64,000 nt of DNA. Origin: Piezodorus guildinii (taxonomy: Eukaryota > Arthropoda > Insecta > Hemiptera > Pentatomidae). Location of the stretch: positions 51,572,725-51,636,724 of the forward strand of contig CM041293.1 in NCBI GenBank assembly GCA_023052935.1, written 5' to 3'. Shown piece by piece: positions 31,330-43,300 of this stretch. Numbering within the stretch: the stretch's first letter is position 1; each line of letters begins with the position of its first letter. The notes below the pieces were generated by a model. That model was not told where the DNA came from. It ran no database searches and saw only the letters and a list, made by a program, of their open reading frames with translations. The translations under genes and the position numbers were made by a program.

Positions 31330-32489
31330 GGACTAAATGAAAAACATTCGTAATGAAGAATACAACTTAACTTAGCAAAAACCATAAAAATCGAAAAATT
31401 TCTTAGAATGAAAGTTGTAGAGCATTAAATTTAAAAAATAAAAGCCTCTTTGAATTTCAAATTAGGTTGGTACGAACCTTCAAAAAAATATGTTTTTGTT
31501 TTTTCCAACTTACAGCAGTCTCTTAGTGCCCAAATCGAGTTTTTTAACAAAAATGGAATAAAATTGCCTATTTCTGCCTTATGATTGCGACAATATTACG
31601 AAACCAAACTCAATAACTAAGATAACGGTTAGAAAGAGGATTCGGCTCCAAAATGTTAAAATCGCCACCTGTGATAAAGACTTTATTTCTTCCTGTATTT
31701 CATTTTTTCTTGTTATCATTTAACCTAAATACTTGAATTTCTTTACGTTCTCAAAAGTATGCCCTGATATATCAATATCACCAAGATCGCCACCGTTTCT
31801 GCTACTAATCATATATTTCGTCTTATCGGTATTTAATTTGAGTCATATTTCTTTAAGATTTTTTATACCTTATACCTTACTTTTAATCATATTAATTTAA
31901 TAATTATTTTGGATCCATATCATCGTACGATAGTCCAATACATATCTATTAATTGCATATCTCGAAATAAAGATGATTAGAAAGAGATAAAACCAAATCG
32001 ATATAACTTTTAACAGACCCCAAGATTAACGTTACGCATCACGAATAGGAATATGAAGTCTTAATTAATCAACAGACACAACGTGTTTATACTCTAGTCT
32101 GTTATTATTTCTTTCTTCAGGATTTGTTTGTAGAAGTTTTAATAACAGGCTTTCTGTACGAAACGATGTCTCTATAATGGAAGTAGATAGGTACCACCAC
32201 CACTGAGGGAAGATGTAACATAGAAAATAAATAAGTAGCATATGAACATAAATCATAAAATCTATACAAGGATGCCATTTTGAATGATAAAATATTAGGC
32301 ATGGCTAGGAGTACTCGAGAGCTCGTTGTTATGTAATGCTAATTCTTCCACAAAAAAAATTTGTCGCTCCACATTCAGAAGTTAATCAATAATAATTTTT
32401 TTTCAGAATCAAGAATGTGAGCTAATAACATAAGCAATAGTATTTTCGTTTAGGATGAAAGGTATTATTTATAGAAACATCCTACATAT
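31330..32489. other. Spacer with LINE scraps
   Basis: At about 31700-31860 the minus strand has weak non-LTR reverse-transcriptase-like pieces ('..DKTKYMISSRNGGDLGDIDISG..' near 31780-31830), the segment that precedes 'YLG' in RTE-like LINEs. No gene. Confidence 0.45.
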
Positions 32490-33530
32490 AATAATAATTT
32501 TTTATTTTTTTAATTTTATTCGTAAGTATATATTACGATTTGTCATAATAGACAATAATAATAGTGCTACAGGATCTCATTCATACAATATTTACAATAT
32601 AAACAAAAGGAAAGTCAAATTACATAAAATAACAAAAAGTATACAATAACAAAATTTGTAGACAAAATAAATACAAATAAATGAAGTTAACAAATAAATA
32701 AACCAAACATGTCACATTCATACCTGTGTAAAATATTTACAATCAGCTCGGGAACCCCGGACGGGGCTTGAAGGACAAGCAGAGTCCAAAGGATCCCAGC
32801 GCCTCCCTCTCAGCCGCATCACTGGTGAGAGCCAGCGGAAGCTAAGTGAGGGCGCCACAGCCACAATCACACCGCACATGAGAGGAGAATCTGACCAGTG
32901 TCAGAACTCCAGAATAGATGATTTACAATATATCTCGGGGCCACTGCCGTTTCAATCTTCTAGGAGGGTTGTATGGATGAGTGGAGCTGGATAGGGATTG
33001 TGCTAGAGGATTAGGATGATGAATGAGGTTCTGGTAGAATTTGGAAAATTTGGATGGAATCAGGTCTGAAATAAATGGAACATTAAGGTCGTGGTGTAAG
33101 GTATAGTTGGAGACATAATAAGGAGCATTTACTATTGTTCGGAGGACTTTGGATTGAAAGGATTGATTGCGTTGATTGAAGGATTGATGGATTGATGTTA
33201 GAACGTTTAGCTGTCCCCCACAGTTCAAGTCCGTAGGTCCAGATTGGCTTCAGTATTGTCTTGTAAAGTAATAATTTGTTGTCAACTGTAAGCTTAGATT
33301 TTCTGTTTAGTAGTTTGTATAACTGTCCGAATAGTCAGTTGAGTTCTTTTCGTTTAAGTCTTGTATGTGGGTTCCACGTCAATCTTTTGTCTAGTAGTAA
33401 GCCAAGATACCGGACTGTATTTGAAAGAGGAATTGGAATGGAATTAAAGTAAACTGGTGGACAGGATTTTCGTCGAAGAGTGAAGTTTACTTGTTTGCAT
33501 CTGGCTTCGTTTACCTTTACACAGGACTAA
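32490..33530 (-). mobile_element. Jockey LINE, 5'-truncated, with full 3' UTR
   Basis: Minus strand: from about 33530 'VNEARCKQVNFTLRRKSCPP' and 'YLGLLLDKRLTWNPHTRLK' blocks, 'KLTVDNKLLLYKTILKPIWT' region, then the 32923-33228 frame (QRNQSFQSKVLRTIVNAPYY, HDLNVPFISDLIPSKFSKFY, and C-terminal PPRRLKRQWPRDIL). The 3' UTR runs to about 32500 and matches 14846-15118 and 18502-18739. A GC-rich segment at 32750-32900 lies between coding end and 3' UTR and is not seen in those truncated copies. A QRNQSF-side insertion (GATTGATGGATTGATG) disrupts the frame. Confidence 0.8.
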
Positions 33531-33659
33531 TATATTATACAGGGCTAATTAAAATAAATTTACAATGCTTATGAAAAGTGTAAAATAAAATACATAAATG
33601 TTTAAAGACGATGCAAAATAAAATATAATATTCTAGAAATAGAAAAAAATAGTTTTAAT

Positions 33660-33684
33660 AGAAAAAATCGAATCTATATATATA

Positions 33685-33736
<52 letters not shown>
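33660..33736. repeat. (TA)n microsatellite
   Basis: Nearly pure TA tract. Confidence 0.85.
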
Positions 33737-33738
<2 letters not shown>

Positions 33739-33934
33739 AAAATATAAAAAATATCATAAATTATAAAAGAGATTCAAAGCACCTTAGTTCTCACTATGCA
33801 GATGTAATCATTGTAAACCTTACATAATTGACCTACATATAGGGATAAATCAGTGTGTACTTTCTACAGTAAATAGGATGACCCTAATCCATAAAGGGCC
33901 AAAGAATATGTGAGTTTAGATAGGTACTGATTTG

Positions 33935-34200
33935 GCCTGTACCAAGTATCACTCCTTCCATGAAAAACACCACTCCCACTCTAATCCACTAGTTTCAATC
34001 CTTGCTTCTCTTCAATTCCTGACAATCCGCCGGGGCGTCTGAAAAGAAGATTGCCTCAAGACCTTCTTGTGTAGATTCACTACTAGAGTGCTGCCATTGG
34101 GCAGTTTCTCTTCAATTTTTTTTCATGTGTTTTATCATTGTACCATATTTACTTGATGTATGAACATACAGTTGTAAATTTCAATAAATAAATTAAAAAA
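33935..34200 (+). mobile_element. Jockey LINE 3' end
   Basis: CTCCTTCCATGAAAAAC... through the DNPPGRLKR-type end at 34020-34050, then the GTGCTGCCATTGGGCAGTTTCTC UTR and the end ACAGTTGTAAATTTCAATAAA-TAAATT. Very similar to 37600-37925. Confidence 0.7.
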
Positions 34201-34414
34201 AGATAGGTACTGTTCCTTGGTGTTAAATTTTTTTAGAAACAATTTAACATAAATTATTGACAAACTTTTAAATAAAAAATGGATGTTTTAATTTTTAAAC
34301 AACTGAAGTAAATTTAATTTTTATGTCACATTGTTATATACATTTTTGATAATGTTTTTAATTATTATATAAAATAGTTATCTTTTGATGTTAGTTGATA
34401 ATTTGTTGATGTAT

Positions 34415-34510
34415 TTTAGTGAGTCCTGATGATGGGGAAGGCCCCCGAAACGTTGACTTGTTTAAAGTTTATTGAAATAAATTGTTTTTGGAAGACGTAG
34501 AAACCGTCTA
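34415..34510 (+). ncRNA. Hammerhead-like motif of a Penelope-like element
   Basis: CTGATGA (34427-34433) is followed by a GGGG-AAGG-CCCC hairpin and then CGAAAC (34446-34451). CUGANGA, stem II and GAAA is the conserved core of hammerhead ribozymes. Small hammerheads of this look are known in the terminal repeats of Penelope-like retroelements, often near CCGAAACG. I cannot place stems I and III or the NUH cleavage triplet with confidence, so activity is unproven. No Penelope reverse transcriptase is seen. A weaker relative without stem II (GAGATCCCGAAACGTTG, minus strand) is at 59564-59580. Confidence 0.5.
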
Positions 34511-34855
34511 ATTATTTGATAATATTTAATATATAATTGTTTTTCTCTACTCTATTTACTAATTTTTATTGAAATTCGCTAATTAATTGGGTTTATTTGA
34601 GAATTGGATAGACAGAAAGTGGTTGAAAAAACGGGATTTGAAGGTCGGAAAGACGGATCTAAGGAGGAATAGAATTCAATACGGACGAGGATCGGATAAG
34701 GAAATATCTATCGAAAGCTGCGGTGCGATGAGGAATTATATACAAGTCCGAACGTCGCGAAAGAGGGTTGCAGGAGTGGACGGAGGATTTAAATAAAAAT
34801 ATATCTCAGATGTATGATGGACGCTGGGATCGGAGAACTTGAGGTAGAACGTAAA

Positions 34856-34857
<2 letters not shown>

Positions 34858-34952
<95 letters not shown>
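34858..34952. repeat. (TA)n followed by (GA)n
   Basis: Two TA tracts and a (GA)n run at 34928-34952. Confidence 0.85.
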
Positions 34953-36940
34953 ACAATACTAATAATATACGGACTCCCGCTCTTGAAATGGAAGCTTGAA
35001 ATAAAGGCGTATGCAAAATAATTGAGGATGTCGCTTAATAATGTATTTCAGAATTGAAACTTTTGAAGTAGATAGCCCAATATCTTGAAAAATAAAACTA
35101 GAACATAAAGATTGGAAGTAAAGAACCTTCCAAAATGTTATTTTAGTCATTCGTAAATGTTATATAGATGAGACAGAACTTATAAAATCAATATTTTAAA
35201 ATTATCTATAAATAAATTGTCCGATAAAATAGCAGATACCTTCAGAAAAGTAGGTCGTGAAGAAATTAAAACTTTTACCTTTTAAAGATAATCGTTCTTG
35301 GTCTAGAGAAGTATCATTACTACACAAGCGATCGAAATCGATATTGAAAGGAAAAGAAAATCCTTCAAATGTTTTATTTGAACACTCTTAACCTTGATAG
35401 AAATTCCCCGCTATAAATCCTCATGTATTTTTATCATTATGTATTATATAATAATTATTTTAATAGTCTTAAGCGGTGATAGTACCTTTTGGAAATCAAC
35501 ATCTCAAATGTGAAATGAAAAAATAATCAATTTCTGAACTGACTTTTACAAAAGGAGTAATTTCTTAGACTTAATATTTTCATTATACTTATCACTATAA
35601 TGGCTATACTTATCAGTAGAAAAACAGGGATATAATATCAATGAAGATAATGTTATAGATTATTTTTTGTTTATTGACACTTTAAAACGAATATGAGTTC
35701 TGTGATCAACATTGGGCCTTTCCGTATAAACCCCTTGTTCTATATAAGGCCTAATATGCTAATCACTTCTGGCTAATTCATAGTTCTGAGAACTAACTGG
35801 ATTTTAGGTAAAATCATTTTACATTTTTTTTTCTTTTTAGTCTCTTTTGAAAATTATTTAAATGTTGTTATTTCCATAAACGTAAACTGTACTTCTGAAG
35901 TAGTTACGTTTCTTATTGAAATATAATCCAAAAAAAAATTTAAACTTGTATGCAAGTGGTAGTTCCAGATTTAAAATTTTTTAAAGTAACTTTCAATGTT
36001 TTTTTTTTTCTTTATTTAGAAATCTAATCGATCCCGTGCTTAAAGATATTTTACTATTTTAGTAAAGGAATCTTTTAATAGTTTTAATAGAATTAAATAA
36101 TGTTGAAAACTTTATAAAATACCTGACACATGAATCTATTTTTTCTGGCATTCGGAGAAATATAGTAAATTCTGAGATTGTAAATAACATTTTTTATATT
36201 TTTACGACAAAAAATAATTGAGATGATTAATTCTTATAAATACAATTTTATTTTACTACATTAATAAAAAATTTTTAACAATATAGAATGAAATTAAATG
36301 TGTACTTAATACCTTCTGGAAAGAACTCCAATTTTCAAACGCGTTTTTAAGGGGCTTATTTGTTTTACAGATAAAATTGGATGATGAATAATATCAAAGT
36401 ATCTTTTTGGTAATCACACCTCAATAGCTTAAAAATAAACATTTTATAATCATTAATAAGCTGATTGAAAATTTTCGGAAACAAAATGGTGTGAATAAAA
36501 TAATTAATAGCTAAATTCTTCTTGTCAAATAAGTTTTCAAAATCCAAAGCAAAAAATATTTTCTAGAATTCCTAGCATCTAAAGTTTTCATCAATTCAAA
36601 TCCTTAGTTCATTCACTATAAACAACATCTCTAGTTTCTTTCTTGCTAACTCCATTCCGAACAAGAATTTATTTTCTTCTAGTATCCGCCATGCTTCTAT
36701 ACAATCACTTAAAGTTGTTCTATTTTAGCCCCTTATGGTATAATCATATCGAGAGCGTTGTAATCACAAAATTTCAATTAATAATTATAATAAAAACCTG
36801 ATTAGAAGAAATTGTTATCGGAAATTTAGAAATCAATCAATTACTCAGCTGAAAATTATCTTCTCACAATAATTTTTTTTTTTAAATTTGTTTGTTGATA
36901 TTATTTACACCAGCCTTGGAGCGACCGTGTGGTATTGAGA
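34953..36940. other. AT-rich spacer with MITE-end similarity
   Basis: No gene seen. 35482-35512 (GATAGTACCTTTTGGAAATC and on) matches the right terminal repeat of the MITE at 46121-46509, so a decayed copy may end here. Similar but weaker phrases occur near 36309 and 36400. Confidence 0.45.
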
Positions 36941-36944
36941 CCTG

Positions 36945-37145
36945 TTTGATTGTTTCTTTATTCGTTTAACGGCACTTTTATTCAACTATGGCTAATCGGA
37001 CGATGCTACAGTGGGAGTCCTAAATTTTGCCTATCCAGGTTTTATTAGGATAGGGATCTTTAACGAGTACCTGACACCGCACAGGCTCGGGACCACCTTT
37101 TAACGTCCCCTTGGAAGGACGGCGTATTAAATTGTAAGTACGTTA
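36945..37145 (-). mobile_element. SINE family 1, tRNA head lost
   Basis: Matches the 3' two thirds of 39145-39429 (GGCTAATCGGACGATGCTAC, TTTGCCTATCCAGGTTTTATTAGG, GGCTCGGGACCACC). It stops at GGACGGCGTA, before the tRNA-like head. Confidence 0.8.
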
Positions 37146-37599
37146 TAATGAAAAACGGGCAAAAAAAATGCATCCTGTCTTAAACATTTTGGTTAGAAAA
37201 AGTACTCCTGGATCCCTGATGAGCCTGCCTAACATCATCCTTGCAATTGAAAACTAGCACTGAAGCTAGTTGTGACAGCATCTATGTTAAAAATAAACAG
37301 AATAAAAATATACATTGCACATGAGGGAGAAGTTTGTTGGGCGTGCAGTCATAATTTCACAATATTTTCATGGAAGAGATGTTGTATTGTGTTCTATTGA
37401 TGAAATTCTAAGTATTATGTGACAACCATGTAAAGGTTGATGTAGTGTTAAAACTTTTAAACAATACTAATGTCACACTTTGTATATAACTTTATAATTA
37501 TAAAAAGGATTAAAAAGAAAAATTTAGTGTGTGCAGCACACGACATTCACTTACTTCCGTTTTTTTTTACTTTCACAGACTTTTTTGCGGGCACGAATA

Positions 37600-37925
37600 A
37601 AATCATCCACAATGATCTTAATGTTCCATATGTTGCTGATTTGGCCCGTACCAGGTATCACACCTTCCATGGAAAACTCCACTCCCACTCTAATCCATTA
37701 GTTTCAATACTTGCTTCCTCTTCCATTCCTGATAATCCTCCGAGGCGTCTGAAAAGAAGATGGCCTGAGACCTTCTTGTTTAGACTCACTACCAAAGAGT
37801 GCTGCCAATGGGCAGTTTCTCTTCATGTTCATTTCATGTGTAATAACATTACAGCATATTTACTTGATGTATTTTTGTACAGTTGTAAATTTCAATAAAA
37901 GAAAAATATATTTAAAAAAAAAAAA
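37600..37925 (+). mobile_element. Jockey LINE 3' end with poly(A)
   Basis: Frame 37470-37898 holds the C-terminal HNDLNVPYVADLARTRYHTF, HSNPLVSILASSSIPDNPP and RRLKRRWPE blocks, conserved in jockey. It ends in the shared UTR and an A-run at about 37910-37924. Confidence 0.8.
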
Positions 37926-37927
37926 TT

Positions 37928-38040
37928 TTTTGCGGGACTTGGTTATTTGAATAAAAAGTGTATTTTCGTTGAAAACTGGAATTCGAAAATTTTCACGTTC
38001 GTAATACTTTCCCTTAATATACGTAGGTATGTAGGTTATT
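37928..38040 (-). mobile_element. Fragment of the CTTTCACTTAC repeat
   Basis: Reverse complement of the 5' part of the 39446 copy (GAAAATTTTCGAATTCCAG, AACGAAAATACAC). Confidence 0.6.
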
Positions 38041-38374
38041 CCAAGCAAAAACACAATTGAATTATTATATATATTGTAATTCACCTTTCACTATCGACCC
38101 TGATGTACGTTACTGGATTACTTTGCAGACACTATGTCTCGGTAAGGCTGAGTACTTTTTTTGGCTTTCTTTCAATTAAAATGAACTTGAGCCATTGAAT
38201 TCAAGTAATTTTGGGACATTACTGAAAAGAGAATTTGTAGGTGCCAAAATTAGGCATTTGATAGGGGATGTTCAGCACAAATCTCACCTTATTAGGCAGC
38301 AATCAGTCCAATTATCGTCAAAAAAAGTCGCGAGGTAAGAAATTTGAAAAAAAAAGATAATAATTACGGTTTTT

Positions 38375-39129
38375 ACTTTCACTTACCTATATATGAAATA
38401 CATAGTAAGGGAAAGTATTATATGGTATCTTGAAAAATTTATAATTCCAGTTTTCATCAGAAATACACGTTTAGGGTCCCTGAGTCTAAATGACCAAGTC
38501 CGGCAAAAAGGCCTGTGAGTGTGTGTGTGGTAACTCCCGCGCGTAAACGAAAAATCTTATAAAATTGAAATTAGATGAGACGTTACAGGAACTTTTCACT
38601 AAAATCTGCTGACTGGAAGTACTACTTTGCAGTATGCATTTTGCACCTTCTTACGATTTTTTCTAAAACGGCTGTAGAGATTTTGATTAAACTCACTATA
38701 TCGATGAACAATTTAATGCGTTTTAATATGATGTAGGTTTCATTCTAATTGAAATAGTTTGACCGGGCATAAATGGCGATATTTAAAATTTTCTTTCTCT
38801 AAAGTACATTTAATTTTGTATATTCTATAAAAATAACCATATCATCTTGTTTCCATTGATAAAAAGCAGGTAAATACGAGTATATAAGTTAATTGAATTC
38901 GATATCTATTTTTACGAAAAAATATTTTTTTGATGCAATTGTTCGTTTTTGAAAAGAATACATGTATAATATACCATTGGAAAGCTAATGATTTTAGAAA
39001 AAAAATATTATCTTATACACAAGCTTGTAAAAGGTAATAAAGAGTGATGAAAACCTGATAAAACTAACTAATTATTTTAGATAATAATACAATCGATTTT
39101 TGAGTAAAACACGTGTTTCTATGGAAATT
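38375..39129 (+). mobile_element. CTTTCACTTAC repeat, copy 1 (3' end missing)
   Basis: Starts ACTTTCACTTAC (38375-38386) and follows the 39446 copy to about its 'CACGTGTTTCTAT..AAATT' region, then runs straight into copy 2 apart from the SINE at 39145. Contains TGTAGGTTTCATTCTAATTG and ACCATTGGAAAGCTAA blocks. No transposase frame. Confidence 0.65.
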
Positions 39130-39144
39130 TAATTCAATTAGTTT

Positions 39145-39429
39145 GTTTGTTTATTTATTTAACGTCACTTTATGCTACTAAGGCTAATCGGACGATGCTA
39201 CAGTGGGAGTCCTAAATTTTGCCTATCCAGGTTTTATTAGGATAGGGATCTTTAACGAGTACCTGACATCGCACAGGCTCGGGACCACCTTTTAACGTCC
39301 CCTCCGAAGGACGGCGTAACTAAGGATTTTTTACTCCCATTAAAAAATCCTAGGACCACCTGCGGATTTGAACCCGTGACGTTTAGCATGGGAGGCTGTT
39401 ACGCTAGCCACCCAGCTACAAGTGATCCC
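39145..39429 (-). mobile_element. tRNA-derived SINE family 1, complete, with 15-bp target duplication
   Basis: Bounded by identical 15-bp copies TAATTCAATTAGTTT (39130-39144 and 39430-39444). On the minus strand the head has an A-box-like region (TAGCTGGGTGGCTAGCG) and a B-box GGGTTCAAATCC, then a body, then a tail GACGTTAAATAAATAAAC. This fixes the element length at 285 bp and its orientation. Other copies: 8965, 36945, 47160, 55170, 57735 and 61995. Confidence 0.92.
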
Positions 39430-39445
39430 TAATTCAATTAGTTTA

Positions 39446-40245
39446 ACTTTCACTTACTATATAATAAGGGAAAGTATTGCGATCGTGAAAATTTTCGAAT
39501 TCCAGTTTTCAACGGAAATACACATTTTACGATCCCCGGAGTCCAAATAACCAAAACCCGCAAAAAGGTCTGTGTGTGGTAACTTCCGGGCGGAAACGGT
39601 AAGTCCTATGAAACTGAAATTTCATATTTAAGACGAATATACGCCCGAGACGTCAAAAAATACCATTTTCATCAAAATGAGCTTACCAGAAGAGCCACTT
39701 TATACCATTCATTTTTCTCCTTTTTTCGATTTTCTCAAAAACGGTCTGACAGGGCTTAAATGTCGATATTTTAAATTTCCTATCTCTAAAGTACCTTTAA
39801 TTTTGTAGATTCAATAATAATAACTAGATTATCTTGTTAACGCTGATGAAAAACAGGTAAATATATAAATTGAATAAATTCGATAGCCAACTAAAGGAGA
39901 AAACAGAAAAAATATTTTTTTAATGCAATTTTTCTTTTTTGAACATAAGAGCAGTAATATACATGTATGATATACCGTTGGAAAGCTAAAGATTTTAGAC
40001 AAAATATCATCTCATACACAAGCTTTCAAAAGTTAATATTGAGTGATGAAAAGAAGATAAAACTAACTGATTATTTTTTATAATAATATAATAGACTTTT
40101 TAATAAAACACATGTTTCTATATAAATTCAATTTGATTAATTCCTTAATAGTTTCACGTATTTTTATCTTTAACTCTGTTTGAAAATTCTTTCATTGATT
40201 TTAAAAATAGAGGTAAGTGAAAGTCGTGTGTTGCCCGCACCAGAT
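39446..40245 (+). mobile_element. CTTTCACTTAC repeat, copy 2
   Basis: Begins ACTTTCACTTAC (39446-39457); its exact reverse complement GTAAGTGAAAGT ends it at 40213-40224, followed by the conserved CGTGTGTTGCCCGCACCAG. The 12-bp inverted ends suggest a DNA-transposon derivative, but the extra conserved sequence beyond the right end leaves the true boundary open. No coding capacity. Confidence 0.65.
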
Positions 40246-40249
40246 TTTT

Positions 40250-41180
40250 TTTAATAATTTTACTCATTTTTATCTCTAACTGTATTACAAAAAAATTAAA
40301 ATAATAATTGTCTATATGATTTTGGATGATCTTTGCATTCTTGTATCAAAAACATTTAAATTTTAAAAGAACACTTTTGTGTTTAACACCCTTTTTTTCA
40401 ATTCAAGAAAAAAGTTGTATAACAAATCTACACAAAAAATAAATAAATAAACAGCTGTAGATAGAAATAAAACACAAGAACAGCTTAAATTAGATCAACA
40501 GTCTTAACTTACCAAAACGTGTTAGTTCTCTTTCAGGTGTAACGCTTAAGAGAAGATTTTTTGTACTAAGGGATATTCAGATATTGCAGTTTTATTGAAG
40601 TATAGGTAGTTTAATTGACTAGGAATTCCTACATTTGCGTATGATTTTTATTGGCCCAACTGTTTTCATTAAAATTATTATTCACAGCAATAAAATGAAT
40701 TTTTCGATTTTTCGTAACTTCCAATTCCTTAGCTCTGTTAAATGACCTTTTCGTAATTAAAGGACGATTAATTGTGTTTCCATTCAACCATTTTATTAAA
40801 TTTCCCTTCTGAGACAAAACTACAATGCGCTGAATAAATTTGCATTTTTGTTATATAAATTTTGGTTTTGTATAAGTATGTATTATCACCACATACAAAC
40901 ACTCAGGCCATATTATATTATATTTGTTTTATTCAACATTATTGATCATCACTTCTTGCTAGTAAAAATACGACTGATATCAAATTATCTTGGCTGAGAT
41001 TACATCGTGAAATTTTGACCTTGTTCCTGGGACGATAAAATGCCTATTCATAGAGACATTATATCTGTTGTAAGGAAAATATCTGATCAAATTGTTTAAA
41101 TAAGGTCGTAATAGAATGCGATAAGTATAAGGAAGACATTCTGTTTGATAAAGCGTTTGTTTAACAAATAGGCAGATCTT
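40250..41180. other. AT-rich spacer
   Basis: Frames at 40629-40817 and 40980-41246 (minus) show no recognisable domain. Nothing else supported. Confidence 0.4.
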
Positions 41181-41298
41181 CTGGTATCCACAGAGGGTTT
41201 CCCCTGCCGGTTGAGGCTCGCTATATAAGACCAAGAAAGCGTCCAATATTCAACAGTTGATTCTAGTTATCAGAGAAGAGCTTTACTGTACATCAAAG
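41181..41298 (+). promoter_or_regulatory. Promoter and 5' untranslated exon of gene H
   Basis: Box CTGGTATCCACAG (41181-41193; complement CTGTGGATACCAG), 1 bp, then a canonical kB site GGGTTTCCCC (41195-41204), then TATATAA (41222-41228). The untranslated exon begins at about 41252 and ends CATCAAAG at 41298 before the donor GTACTA. The intron (41299-42057) ends TTTTCTAG. Promoter I has the same elements in mirror image. Induction by a Rel/NF-kB factor is inferred. Confidence 0.8.
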
Positions 41299-42063
41299 GT
41301 ACTATTTGTTTTTTGTACATGTTTAGAATGCTTAGAAGAATATTACAGAAGAAAGGTTTTTTTTTTTTTTTTTTTTCTTGGGAGACATGTAAAATATACA
41401 GATATTAAATAACCCCAGATAAGGTTGATTATACATTAATTAATAAGTTGTAACGCCAAAAATGATTCTCAATAATAAAAATAATTATTTTACATAAATT
41501 AAATTATAAGAAAAAATTATCTAATTTAGATTGATAAAGTATGCTGTGTACACTGTAGCAACCACGTTTTGTGGGCAGCATGATATTAATAAAGTTTTTT
41601 TATTTCTTCTATTACTGTTTTCGATTTATTATTTTCTAAAATGGACCTTTAAAATCAATATAGATAAATAAAAACAAAACATATTCCATCCTCTATTAAA
41701 TTTATAAACATTGTTTTATCACTATCCCTTATTTCCCTGGCTAATAGGATTCTTAACACAACACAACGAACGGTTATTGGCGCTCTCCCAGTTACCCTTA
41801 GTTCTCGAGTGATATTTCTCCGTCAGAAAATTATATAAAAAATAGCTTTAACATAAAATAGTAGACAGGCAGTAACGTCCTTCAAAAAATATGGAGATAC
41901 AGAAAAAGGAAAAGATTTAAGACAATTTTAGCATTACATAAGAAAAAGTAATAAATAATAACTTTATTCAATAAGGATTAAAGATTATAATATATATAAA
42001 AAAATAAATAAATTCATAAATAATGTTCTTTTGACCATTTTAAATATTATTTTCTAGAGAACA

Positions 42064-42333
42064 ATGAACAAGGTGATCCTGATCGGCTTGCTGGCGGCCT
42101 GCCTGGTGGCGCTGGTCCAGAGTGCAGAGCCCAACCGGCGGCTGGAGGTGGAGGCGAGGAAGGAAGGGAACCAGGAACGGTACAAGGCCTCGCTGGGGAA
42201 GCAATGGCAGACCAGGGACGGGCAGTGGTCCGCCGGCGGCTACGTCCAGCACAGCAGGGACAGGTTCCCGGGCGGGCCTAGGATAAAGGACACTCAGGCC
42301 GGTTTCGAAGTCAGGGGCAAGTTCAAGGGTTGA
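42064..42333 (+). CDS. Secreted Gly-rich antimicrobial-type peptide H (second subfamily)
   Basis: An 89-residue precursor: signal peptide residues 1-20 (MNKVILIGLLAACLVALVQS), then a mature chain beginning AEPNRRLEVEARKEGNQERY, with W-Q-T-RDGQWSAGGYVQHSRDRFPGG and a C-terminal GFEVRGKFKG. It aligns with A/B/D over its whole length, sharing DGxxSAGGYVxHxRDRxPGG and VRGxF, but ends Lys-Gly and is more basic. The coding exon is strikingly GC-rich against AT-rich flanks. The ATG is 6 nt past the acceptor. AATAAA is at about 42373. Gene I encodes the same protein except two signal-peptide residues. Confidence 0.87.
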   Translation: MNKVILIGLLAACLVALVQSAEPNRRLEVEARKEGNQERYKASLGKQWQTRDGQWSAGGYVQHSRDRFPGGPRIKDTQAGFEVRGKFKG

Positions 42334-42499
42334 GGGCCACCTACTAAAGTCTTGTAATTTGTAAATATAGTTAATAAATATTTATTTCTGTAAAGAAAAA
42401 ATCATTTATTGCCTGTTTATTACTAATATCCTTGTTTTCATCAATTTATATAATCATAGGAAAGTTATGTATGAGTGAAATGTTACGTCTGAAATCTTC

Positions 42500-43300
42500 T
42501 TGGAAAAAATGAATAAAATTGTGAAGTGCAGCTCTCACTTTCCACCCATAAGCTTCTTGTCTCCTCACTTATTTCTCCTTACTACAATTTTTATTGTATG
42601 GTATGTGGTGGCCTCTCGCATATACTCGAGGACAGACCTCAGGGTATTGTGGATTATAAGATTCATCACTCCAGTTTATCACTCCAGAAGGCCTCCACAG
42701 GCCGACTTACAAGGCGAGTTAAGTGAACCCTATCTTCCATACTTCTCGAATCATACCTTTACCAAATCGTCAACTCCCAACATCATCCAAACATCTATTT
42801 ACATTATCCGACAGTTTAAATACTCAGTCCACTCACTTCAAAGTAGAACACGCCATTCATACCTTAACATTTCTACCAACAGAAATAAATCATTTAATCC
42901 ATTAAAGTTTCCTTTAAGAGTTTCCTACCAACTCATATTCGCTATGCTCTCATCCAAATCAACATCTTCTAGCATCCCAACTGTTACTGTGTAGTATATG
43001 GTGGCCTCTCTCATATACTCGAGGACAGACCCTAGTGGATTATAGTCATGTTCATAAGATTCATCTCTTCAGTTCATAAGACCCTAGGAGGTCTCCAGTG
43101 ACTGACTTACATAGCGTGGTGAAGAGGTCCCTACCTTCTATACATCTCGAATCATATCTTTACCAAATCGTCAACTTCCAACAGCCTCCATGTATCTACA
43201 TTATCCAACGGTTAAAATACTCAGCCCACTCACTTCATACTATATCACGGCACTTTGACCTTAACATACATACATACCCACTGTTTCGGGTTCCCGAAAA
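42500..43300 (+). mobile_element. Two tandem CR1/jockey-like LINE relics
   Basis: Two successive degenerate copies (about 42530-42985 and 42990-43300) of the region covered by the 30215-31325 LINE. Each has a 'YGGLS.ILE.R.QGI.DY.IHHSS' type stretch, a 'RLTRRV..PYLPYISNHIFTKSSTPN' stretch and '..FKYSVHSL..RTRHS' pieces in changing frames. The first 120 bp are the inner end of the H/I inverted duplication. Confidence 0.6.

Noticed and set aside
42040..42252. Antisense frames over genes H and I (also 45829-46047)
   Set aside because: Shadows of GC-rich coding exons.
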